From: Aplectana chamaeleonis
Taxonomy: Eukaryota > Nematoda > Chromadorea > Rhabditida > Cosmocercidae
NCBI GenBank assembly: GCA_029168955.1
Contig: JAPDOI010000358.1
Location: 1-64,000, forward strand
Length of the DNA stretch: 64,000 bases
Direction: 5' to 3'
Positions 56,083-64,000 of this stretch are shown here, piece by piece (the first letter of the stretch is position 1; each line of letters starts with the position of its first letter). Below the pieces are notes generated by a model. The model ran no database searches. It worked only from the letters and a program-made list of their open reading frames with translations, and was not told the DNA's origin. A program made the translations under genes and the position numbers.

Positions 56083-57180
56083 CTACGAACTGTGAGAACT
56101 CTCACCCGCCGCGTTATTAGGTAACCGTATAAAAGCAAGATAAGACGAGTTAAAAATCCGCTTTTGTGTGGATTGTCAATCCTCCAGGAAACCAGCTTCC
56201 TTGATTTGGAGAGGGGAGGGGATCCTGGGTTGTTGCGACGTTTTAGGTGGGTGAGAATTTTTGCAAGGGTGTGAGTCCTACAGTTTTACTAACGCAAAGC
56301 TTTGGCTCGGACCTTTTCCTGCCACTTCCCGCTTGAGACTTCGCTTTGGGAGTCACTGGTGGCAACTGCCGAAGTATCAAAAGCTGCAAGGCACCACCGC
56401 TTCGTGGCTTTCTCGCTACGTGTTGCCGCCATCGCCAGTTGCATAGCATGACCTATTCTCCATATTTTTTTTTGCTGATCTGGAAATCTGCGCTCTAAAT
56501 CGTCTGTGTGGTAGATGTAGCGGCGAAATGGATGGCTGCGGACCACTCGGCAGCCCGCGTACCTGTCGCGTGCGCCGATCGATCACCACATTTCTCGTAC
56601 AGTATGCGAAACTTTGATGTTTAGGAGGCTGACGCGTTGAAAATTCACTATTGGCACCACACGCTTTGAAGGGTCAAGCGTCGTTGTGTAGAACCTCAAT
56701 AGGTGTTGAGGGTGGGGGGGGGGGGAGTTAAAAAGGAAATTGGCTGGCGAAAATATTGGATGGGTATCTTGAGAAGATTGGCACGAAAACTAAAATTTGG
56801 GCCAGGACTCGTAAAGGTTTTCGAAAGTTTTGGTATTGAGAGGAGTGGATCGTACCTCCGCTGAAATCTTGTATAATGACTCGCATGATCCTGACGTTAT
56901 GTTATCCAAATTTGGATTTTTTCCACATGTATCGATTATTTTTGCAGGCAAAGCCTACTTTGTGCGTAATGGGGACTCCGTCGGTTCCAACGAGGCAGAC
57001 GTCCTATAAGCGGACTAGTGTTTCCCATATTGGTGCTCGTAAATATGGAGGTTTGTTCTCTCAACTATAAAACCACCTCGCCCACCTCCCAAACGGTCGT
57101 ATAGGAAGTGGGCGGGGCGGGCATACCACATTCATGTCTAGGTGCTGTGAACGGTTATTTAGATTCACGGGGTCATTATT
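56083..57180. other. no recognisable gene
   Basis: Mixed sequence. ORFs on opposite strands at 56,243-56,546 overlap and match nothing I know. A poly-G run lies at 56,713-56,726. Confidence 0.4.
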
Positions 57181-57186
57181 ACAGCT

Positions 57187-57292
57187 ATGGTAGAAGAGCG
57201 CATGCGTGCTCAGCGTGAGAGGAGGTTTCACGATTTGCGCAGTCGTCCCCGTGTAGAGCAACATTACGAGGATGCTAATGGTGTCTACCGAC
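57187..57292 (+). CDS. candidate short exon, unknown product
   Basis: ATTACAG (acceptor-like, AG at 57,183-57,184) is followed two bases later by ATG (57,187), 35 open codons (MVEERMRAQRERRF...HYEDANGVYR) and a strong donor GTGAGT at 57,293. A splice acceptor just upstream of an ATG is typical of nematode trans-spliced or short first exons. The residues look protein-like but I know no match. Without splicing the frame closes at TAG 57,298. No partner exon was found, and a TTAA-MITE lies just downstream. Confidence 0.3.
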
Positions 57293-57322
57293 GTGAGTAG
57301 ATTTTTGTCAAGTTATTGTTAA

Positions 57323-57739
57323 AGGCAGTGTTCACGATGGATTCCACTCCCGATATCTCCACGGTTTACGGAAGGTCTGGTGTCCTATATAGCAATACAT
57401 GCTTAAAAAGGACGCAAAAGCCGGGTTGTGTTTACGTTGATTTTTGAGCGTGGAGGAATCGACCGCTATGAAGGATGATGCCCATCAGTGCAATCAAGCG
57501 ATTAGCTCACTTATCAGCTTTTCCTTGACTTGGTCATTCCTGTAATCTGAGTGTTCATTTGTTCTTTTTATTAAGGGCGCGGACCAGGATAGGTAGGCGC
57601 AACGGGATAACCTTCAAAGCCGTTTTTATCGAATTTGGGTTCGTTTTTGCTGCTTTCTTCGACCCTTTTCCCCCAGCGTCCGCCAGCTTAGTGTTTCACG
57701 CTGAAACCTCGAGAACGAGATTCATCGTGGGCACTGCCT
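57323..57739. mobile_element. TTAA-flanked MITE (AGGCAGTG ends), 417 bp
   Basis: TTAA (57,319-57,322) then AGGCAGTGTTCACGATGGAT; right end ATTCATCGTGGGCACTGCCT then TTAA (57,740-57,743). It has the same ends as 33,078-33,838 but a different length, so they are two members of one family. A further one-sided TTTAAGGGCAGCATGCACG lies at 57,766. Confidence 0.7.
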
Positions 57740-57743
57740 TTAA

Positions 57744-57989
57744 GATCATTGCCATCGCAGTTCATTTAAGGGCAGCATGCACGCTTACAATCATGGGCGA
57801 GAGAACGCCTTAAATAAGCCCGCAAGGACCCTATGGGTGATGGCCGTAATTTATTTCAACCACAAGGGAGGCGGAGTAAATTTCGTGTTCCTCAATGGCG
57901 GGCCTCGTTCCTCCCCCGTTCGTCCAATCACGTGCGCCGCTCATTCCCTCTCTCATGCGATTGCCATACGGTACGACCACCACCCACCC
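57744..57989. other. repeat-like intergenic stretch
   Basis: Words such as CCGCAAGGACCCTATGGGTG, TTTCAACCACAAGGGAGGCG and GCGGGCCTCGTTCC resemble dispersed repeats I have seen in strongylid/rhabditid nematode genomes. This is from memory and unverified. No gene is seen. Confidence 0.35.
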
Positions 57990-57999
57990 CTACCATGCC

Positions 58000-59069
58000 T
58001 TCTTCTTCTTCTGCAGCCTCAAAGTGGTTTTTGTCATAGGTTGAGGAACTGGGCGGCCTTCACAGGATTCGTCCAAAGGTCCATTGTTGTTAAGGAGGTA
58101 GGTCTCTTCGGGCACATGAACAAGTGCGCCGTGTCGTGTCCGGGAGCACCACAGTCCGGGCATGCGTCTGGTCGGCTGCTGTCGATCTTGTTGACGTAAG
58201 ACATGAGCAGAATAGAGTGACCACAGCGCAGCGATGCAAGAGCACATCTGGCTCGTCTGCCGAGTTGAGACTCGGACTCGCAAACCCGAGGCGGCACCGT
58301 TCCCAAGATAGGGTTCACAGCCGCCTTTGCTAGATATCCTCGAACAAACTGGGTGTGCTCCTCACGCAGAAGACGAAGCCTTTCCATGTTGGAGTCGGCC
58401 CATCTCTGTACATCAACTTTACGAGGAGCATCGGCGAACGGCGTCCTAATCGACCTCTCTCTTATGGGCTTCATGATTCTCTTTGACGGATGATTCGGCT
58501 GCCTCAGAACATTAATATACATCTGCTGTGCCTGGAGTTCACAATGCTCCTTGACCGGCAATATGCAGGCCTCCGCGTGAAGATGCTCCACCGGGGAGCT
58601 CCTTGCACAACCGGTAGCAATTCTAAGCGCAGCATTCTGTACACGCTGCAGCTTATTCCAGGAGCTGTCAGACACCAGGTGCTGCCACACTGGTGCCGCA
58701 TATTCCAGAGCCGGCTGAAGTATTGCTCTGTAGGTTCTCAATATAGTCTCTCGGCTGCTTCCCCATGATGTTCCTCCGAGAGCTCTCAAGATATTAAGTC
58801 TAGCCTTGACGACTGTTTGTTTCTGTTCCGCGTTTTTGTGGAATTTCAGTGAGGGATCAAGAATAAGGCCAAGCAGCTTGGGGAATTTTGCTGCTGGCAA
58901 CAGGTCACCATCCCATTTGACATCTGGATGGGCACTGTGTTCCTCGGTGTTTGTTGTGAACACTGAAATAGAGGATTTTGCAGCAGAGACTGTGAGCATC
59001 ATATTATCGAGGAAGAGCTTCAACTCGACGAGATAGGCGCTGATCTTGTTAGCGGCTAGCGGCTATCTG
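58000..59069 (-). mobile_element. LINE-A copy, 5'-truncated
   Basis: 3' end with (AGA)n tail at 58,000, 5' end truncated near 59,057, then about 12 bases of filler. Perfect TSD CTACCATGCC (57,990-57,999 and 59,070-59,079). Five-prime truncation with a TSD is the normal outcome of incomplete target-primed reverse transcription. Confidence 0.9.
58034..59023 (-). pseudogene. LINE-A RT C-terminal part and CCHC finger, intact frame
   Basis: 329 open codons, entered from the truncated 5' side (NKISAYLVELKLFLD). Contents: SAAKSS, KLLGLILDPSLKFHKN, LRALGGTSWGSSRETILRTY, ALEYAAPVWQHL, LRIATGCARSSPVEHLHAEA, RRARCALASLRCGHS and CPDCGAPGHDTAHLFMCP, ending AAQFLNL. No frameshift is present, so this is the best reference for the family's C-terminus. 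The RT catalytic motifs are missing. Confidence 0.88.
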
Positions 59070-59135
59070 CTACCATGCCTCCAACAAAGTTTGTACCACT
59101 GAAAACTATCCAAGATGACTTATTTGAGCAAGCCT

Positions 59136-60190
59136 CAGGGTTGGGTAATTTCTACGATCCCCGTTGCGACCGGTCGTAAAATTTTCGGAAAAACTGGGAT
59201 TTTTTTCTTTTTCCAAATTAATATCCTTTATTTTTGTGGGAAATTTCAGAAAAAATCTCCTACTTTGAGGGGTTGGGCGCGTTATGTTCGAAGTGTAGCA
59301 AGCGCAGATATACAAATCTGAAAAAATGGTGATCAGAGAAAAAAAAACGCGAAAAAACCTCATTCGGAAAGTTATAAACGATGAAACGGGCCTAAATATT
59401 TGGCAATGTAATATTTAAAGAGATTCATTGATGAAACTCTACGCTAAGAACCCCAAAAAGGGTTGAGAACCCAGAAAAAAAACAGAAAATTACTTTCAAA
59501 ATGTTGTGTTTCCCTTCAAAACAAGACGTGGGCGCGACGCGCGCGCATTAGAGCGCGTTATTCACTTAAGTGGCTTAGTACTAAATATAGGGGCTTTAGA
59601 AACTAGGTAAAGCGACGGCGCTCGTTGGAAGTTAGTATCTTTTAAAACACAAGACTCATACAATGAGAATCGTCCCAAAAAGAATTCTGATCAAAGTCTA
59701 TCAAAGAAAAGTTACCGTTGCGACGGTAACCCCCAGGTCGCAACGGAGATTGGCTTCAATAAGGAATAACTCTACGAAGGTAGCGAGTTATGCGGACTTC
59801 GAGATATCATTTCAAAGAGAATTTGATGTAGATTCCAGATCTTTCTCAGAATTTGGAAATTTTCATTTTCCAGAGTTTTTTTCCCGCTTTGACCGGATTT
59901 TTCAGCGCAGAGAAGTGCGAGAAGTTAGTGTATATGCCGAATTAGCTCTGTCTGCAAGTGATGTAGCGTTGTTAGATGTGGAACTAGAGTGAATAATGTG
60001 TTTTTTAATATGTAACTCGTAAAATGTGCATCGACTAACACATTTCTATCCATTTTTTCATCCCAGGGGGGGGGTTCGTAGAAATCTTGGTCAGAAAAAA
60101 ATCTATCCCAGGGGAGGGGGTCGTGAAAATTTTGGTCACCAGGGGGTCGTGAAATTTTGGTCGCCGGTCGCAACGGCCTGCTCAACCCTG
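59136..60190. mobile_element. hAT-type element, 1,055 bp, non-autonomous
   Basis: Starts CAGGGTTGGG and ends CTCAACCCTG. Subterminal CGTTGCGACCGGTCG on the left and CGCCGGTCGCAACGG on the right are inverted. A perfect 8-bp TSD GCAAGCCT (59,128-59,135 and 60,191-60,198) fits hAT. The right end has repeated CCAGGGGGTCGTGAAATTTTGG-like units (60,060-60,165), typical hAT subterminal repeats. A 109-codon ORF lies at 59,663-59,992 (MRIVPKRILIKVYQRK...), not recognisable as a transposase. Confidence 0.85.
59663..59992 (+). CDS. small ORF inside the hAT element, unknown
   Basis: 109 codons from ATG, basic then acidic (ends ALSASDVALLDVELE). It contains the GTTGCGACGG...GTCGCAACGG inverted word of the element itself near its start, which argues that it is at least partly element-derived. 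It is too short for a transposase, and I do not recognise a domain. Confidence 0.2.
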   Translation: MRIVPKRILIKVYQRKVTVATVTPRSQRRLASIRNNSTKVASYADFEISFQREFDVDSRSFSEFGNFHFPEFFSRFDRIFQRREVREVSVYAELALSASDVALLDVELE

Positions 60191-60351
60191 GCAAGCCTGC
60201 TTCGTAAACCTGTATTTCCCCACCCCTACAGATAACGTAATGAAAGGTGGAACTTGAGAGAGCATGTGATAATCTAGTGTTATAGCACCATCAACTCAGA
60301 TATTCGCTGAGCAGCTAGGGCACTGAAACGTCCTCTCTGTTTCTGATCAGT

Positions 60352-61532
60352 CTTCTTCTTTGCAGCCACAGAGAGGGGTTCTGTCATAGGTTCAGAAACA
60401 CGGCCACTAGCACTGGGTTCGTCCACAGATCCATTGTCGTCAATGTAGTCGGTCTCTTCGGGCAATTGAACAGGTGCGCAGTAGTATGCCCTTGGCTACC
60501 GCAATCAGGACCCTCGTCAGGTTTGCTGTTGTCAATCCTATGCAAGTATGACATAAGCATGGGGGAGTGTCCACAGCGTAACGATGCAAGGGTGCACCTG
60601 GCACGCCTGCCAAGTTCCATCTCTGTCTCGCTGACTTTTGGAGGTGCGACTCCCAGGATGGAGTTTATGGCAACTCTGCTCAAGTGTTCTTTCACGAATC
60701 GGGTATGCTCCGCGCGCAAGAGACGGAGGCGTTCTTGTTGTGCTTCGGTCCATCTCTGCACATCTACTTTCGACGGAGCATCAGCGAAAGGCTTTCTGAT
60801 ACATCTCTCTCTCTCACCGGGTTTAGTACTCTTCGCGATGGATGATTCGGCTGCTTCACGATGTTAATGTACATTTGTTGCGCCTGGAGTTGGCAGTGGT
60901 CTCTAACTGGCAATATGCGAGCTTCGGCGTGTAAGTGCTCTATTGGAGAGCTTTTAGAACAGCCTGTCGCAATTCGCAGAGCACAATTTTGGACGCGCTG
61001 CAGCTTGGACCAAGAAGTGCCCGACACGATGTGCTGCCAGAGTGGCGCAGCATACTCCAAGGCGGGTTGCACAATAGCCTTATACGTGGTCAGGATCGTT
61101 TCTTTATTGCATCCCCAGGACGTTCCACCGAGAGCACGCAGGACGTTGAGTCTTGTTTTCACTGTGGCTTGCTCCTGCTCAGTGTTCTTATGAAACCTCA
61201 ACGAAGGATCCAACACGAGTCCAAGAAATTTGGGAAATCGGGTGGCCTGCAATTGAGTTTCGTCCCATTTCACCATAGGATGGGCACTGTGCTCTGCATT
61301 ATCAGTGGAAAAGACGGTGACGGACGATTTAGAGGCAGAGACTCCGAGCATTTTGCGATCGAAGAAACATTTCAACTCGATCAAGTAGTCATTGATCTTA
61401 CTGGTGGCTACCTTAATGTCGCGATCTCGGCACAGAATAACCCTCTCCGCGGAGGGATTGACGTCGGTTTGCACGGAGGTGATCTTCTTTCCTCCACACT
61501 GCCACGGCACGAACGTACGACATCTTGGCAGC
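60352..61532 (-). mobile_element. LINE-A internal-deletion derivative, 1,181 bp
   Basis: Both family ends are present: 5' start CTGCCAAGATGTCG (61,532 inwards, one base changed) and 3' (AAG)n tail at 60,352. A perfect 13-bp TSD GTTTCTGATCAGT flanks it (60,339-60,351 and 61,533-61,545). About 2.3 kb, from just before the 2A-like motif to just after YADD, is missing. The junction is near 61,441, where ATTCTGTGCCGAGAT meets CGGAGAGGGTT (minus strand). Confidence 0.92.
60384..61450 (-). pseudogene. LINE-A C-terminal remnant in the deletion derivative
   Basis: The minus frame from 61,440 reads ILCRDRDIKVATSKIND, SASKSSVTVF, FLGLVLDPSLRFHKN, ALEYAAPLWQHIV, LRIATGCSKSSPIEHLHAEA. A frame change near 60,770 leads to RLRLLRAEHTRFVKEHL, RRARCTLASLRCGHS and the finger DEGPDCGSQGHTTAHLFNCP, in which the first Cys is replaced by Gly. 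There is no endonuclease and no RT active site. Confidence 0.85.
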
Positions 61533-61545
61533 GTTTCTGATCAGT

Positions 61546-62427
61546 GGAGATATCTGCTGACGACCGCCCACCAGTTTGTGATTGGTAGATGGATTTAGCA
61601 GTATAAATCCCTTCGTCGCGCGATATCGTCCCAAGATGCTGCAAATGCAGCACATGTAGCGGAACTCCAGCGCCCAACGGACGGAAAACGTCTTAGAGCT
61701 AGCGGCCGCTCGCTGTTGGGTGGCTCCGCCCATGCGTATTTCTAACACGTCCTGTCGTGACGCAACCGGTCCTGACGCGAAAATGGTGCTGAGAGCGCTG
61801 GAATTTTGAAATTTCGACGGCACGCCCGCTGACGGGCAACCAGGAAAACAGGTCTCAGAACGAGGGTTTCGTACTCGGTTGTCTCACATATTTTAATAGC
61901 AACAAAGAGATCAAAGAAGACAATAGTACAGCACCACAACAGTACATGTGAGGAAAGTATCAATACATAACTAGGCCTAAAGCATTTAGGAGCAATATTA
62001 CAAATTGCACTACCGCGAGCCGTCAAAAAATACCGCGCTTCAAAGCTAAACCGAGTAATGTGCGCAGAGGAAACCGCAAAACCACCGCCGGTGATAAACC
62101 CTCCCCGCGCTCGCAACCCTTCTGGTTTAACAATACTAATTGGGTATCGAACTTTTCTGAACCTGTGAAGGTTTACGCACCCATACACATACAAGTTTCG
62201 GTGAATATATCCTATGAATTTCTGTATGTTGTAGCTGCATGTGAATGAACAGTATTCTAGAGTTTTTTAAGCTGTTTTGTGGTTCTAGGATAAATATCTC
62301 TTGAACTCCTTAATTTGGAACGCGTGCTCGTAATATATGTGTAGTAAGGCTATCGAAGCGTATGTGGGCCGGGATTGTAGGCGTTTCAAACACAACCAGG
62401 GATGGTGAAGGCTGGAAATTATAGCTT
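61546..62427. other. no recognisable gene
   Basis: Mixed sequence, with a 150-codon minus ORF (62,194-61,742) of no known similarity. Nothing repetitive is obvious. Confidence 0.4.
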
Positions 62428-62692
62428 TTGAAACGCAAAACTAGGGGCAAGATAAGTCGCAAGAACCTGTCGTTCGAAACGAAAAACTAGGAACAGCATA
62501 ATTCGCACGGACCTGGCGTTCGGAACGCAAAACTGAGATCAGTGCAAATCGCGCGAACGCGGCGTTTGAAACCCAAAGCTGCGAGCAGCATATGCCGCCA
62601 GATGTGGCGTTGAAACCAAAGCCGGGAGCAGCATATGTCGCGTGAACTGGTGTTTCAAACGCAAAACTGGCAGCAGCATATGCTGCGGTGGT
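62428..62692 (+). repeat. about six imperfect 45-bp tandem units
   Basis: Each unit starts near GAAACGCAAAACT and continues with a GCAGCATATG / CGCG(T/A)GAACC...GCGTT pattern. Units diverge strongly from one another, so the array is old. Confidence 0.7.
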
Positions 62693-63374
62693 TCCGCCCC
62701 GTTACTCCCACTTCTGCAGCACCTAGGTAACGGCCTTGGCCGAGAAACCTCCATGGTGTGTCCTAGCTGCTCAGCGATAATGCGAGAAATGGGAGTGTAA
62801 GAGAGAAACAGCTTGGTTCACCTGAAGATGACGTGTTTGCTTACCGGTGAAATCCTAAATTTTAGAAGTCAGCAAGTGTAGAGTGGCTCTCTTAGAAGTT
62901 GGTTGGTGAGAATTAATAATCGGTCTGTAGACATGCTATATCCAGTTAAATCAGGCTGTTTCTCTGGATGACTTCCATTTGGATTGCTACGTATGTGGCC
63001 CACTTTGGCGCGGTGTTTTTTGCCACGCCCATTTCACCCGGCCGCACTAAATTTGAGCAGTTACCCGGGGATTTCCTACCCTCCCAAAATAAGGAGAATT
63101 ATTGCAGCACGGGAAAATGGGCGTGGCCAAGTGCGATACAACAGTGCCCCCCCCCCCAGGCCACATAGCACCCCATTTGGTTGTGCCATCACTCTAGGCT
63201 ATCACACGTTTCCTCAAGTTCCACTTTTCATTCTCTTACCTGTACGGTGGGGAAGTGGAGGCTTGCGAGACAGATTTGCTCAATTACTGCCACTATGGAT
63301 AGTTTTAAGCGCTTCAAACGCAGTTAAAGACATCGTAGTGGTCGTGTGGGCTTACTTATGGTGTCATCTCGATC
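62693..63374. other. no recognisable feature
   Basis: A poly-C run lies at 63,149-63,158. ORFs at 62,968-63,403 cross it and are not credible. Confidence 0.35.
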
Positions 63375-63511
63375 ATGTCTGTGAGTGTGTACGTTGCCTT
63401 TGAAGATGATGATGATTCCGCGATGGTGGATGTGGAAACGACTGTTGGAAGCCAAGGACTCGCAGCCGGAGGAAGATCACAGGATTCACAGTCACGTGAC
63501 TATAACAGCAT
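63375..63511 (+). CDS. candidate first exon of an unrecognised host gene
   Basis: ATG at 63,375 opens MSVSVYVAFEDDDDSAMVDV and continues with ETTVGSQGLAAGGRSQDSQS, a low-complexity acidic then Ser/Gln-rich start that looks protein-like. Donor-like GTGTAAGC lies at 63,512. A T-run acceptor GTTTTTTTCAG ends at 63,811. Using the GT at 63,512, the frame continues open after the acceptor as ISENQLATASNTH to a TGA near 63,940. Using the better GTAAGC at 63,514 gives an immediate stop. Unspliced, the frame closes at TAA near 63,546. I know no homologue. Confidence 0.3.
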
Positions 63512-63811
63512 GTGTAAGCGCTTTTCTTTGATTTCATTCTCAAGTTAATGTATTTGCCATTTTGAAACGCAATAGATTATTGGAATGGTCAAGATTCTCC
63601 TTCTTACAAAGGAGGACCCTCCGTGGTAGGAGTCGTCTTGAAAAAGAAGTTCTTATGAGAGTTGTGGGGGGGGGTGGATAGGGTAACATTACGGTATGGT
63701 GGGTTTTCACTATGGACCTTCCGGTAGAGCGAAAAATGGGAAAAACCTGAAAAATTAGCGGGCGATTTCTTTTCAAACGTCCACCATGGCTGTGTTTTCT
63801 GTTTTTTTCAG

Positions 63812-64000
63812 AAGCGAAAATCAGTTGGCTACTGCATCTAACACCCATTTACCTCATCCTGTTTTATTTGGATCAAAAAGAGGGAATTTTTTCTTCATTC
63901 TTAGAAATAAGGGAACTTATTCACCCTCGAACTCCTGATAATCGAAAAAAAAATTCTGCGTGATCGAGCAAAGTTTAGTAGTTTTCGATGAAGGGTCAGC
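63812..64000 (+). other. possible second exon and window end
   Basis: Follows the acceptor GTTTTTTTCAG at 63,811. One frame is open to about 63,940 (SENQLATASNTHLPHP) and another to about 63,960. Which, if either, is coding cannot be decided from this window. Confidence 0.2.

Noticed and set aside
61742..62194. 150-codon minus ORF
   Set aside because: No recognisable domain, no splice context and unremarkable composition.
1..64000. tRNA, rRNA or telomeric (TTAGGC) sequence
   Set aside because: I looked for cloverleaf-like box A/B arrangements, rRNA core words and TTAGGC tandem runs and saw none; a covariance-model scan would be needed to exclude small RNAs.

Overview
The window looks like part of a eukaryotic (animal) genome, most probably a nematode and possibly rhabditid/clade V. 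The reasons are indirect: no operons or bacterial genes are visible, transposons of at least six kinds are present (APE-type LINE, mariner, hAT, Harbinger-like, TTAA-MITE, foldback), a candidate 3' splice site has the T-run/CAG form typical of nematodes, and a short CAGGGGTGTGCGGCAA-type hAT MITE is present of a kind I associate with Caenorhabditis. The species call is inference. I recognise no complete host gene.

Layout. (1) Positions 1-14,155 are about 95 copies of a 145-bp satellite. The first 5.2 kb is full of small insertions that look like unpolished long-read sequence. (2) A mosaic junction (14,156-14,755) leads into about 150 copies of a 42-bp minisatellite (14,756-21,145). Each unit carries the 16-bp palindrome CTGATGACGTCATCAG, whose core TGACGTCA is the full CREB/ATF (CRE) consensus. 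A relic of the 145-bp satellite reappears at the far side. (3) Positions 21,200-39,030 are a gene-poor graveyard of foldbacks, GC-rich 136-bp Harbinger-like MITEs, TTAA-MITEs, a 1.7-kb repeat present twice, hAT MITEs and two LINE tails lying back to back. (4) Positions 39,038-52,668 are one Russian-doll block of LINEs. An outer copy (minus) was hit by a second-subfamily copy (minus), which was itself hit by a plus-strand copy. The outer copy was also hit by another minus copy and by a MITE. Matching target-site duplications (TSDs) of 8-11 bp identify each LINE insertion. (5) Positions 52,755-54,006 are a nearly complete mariner (DD34D transposase, broken). (6) Positions 54,010-64,000 hold a minisatellite, a foldback, a TTAA-MITE, a 5'-truncated LINE (58,000-59,069), an hAT element (59,136-60,190), an internally deleted LINE with intact ends (60,352-61,532) and two candidate host exons.

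The LINEs encode a single long protein: a 2A-like ribosome-skipping motif (AGVERNPGP / AGIERNPGP), a PHD-type zinc finger, an APE endonuclease, a reverse transcriptase (YADD) and a C-terminal CCHC-like finger. All copies with a 5' end start within 9-12 nt of an ATG. In three of four subfamily-A 5' ends that ATG is out of phase with the 2A/endonuclease/RT frame, while subfamily B and one A copy keep it in phase. This, the CRE-palindrome array and the nested stack are the observations most worth following.
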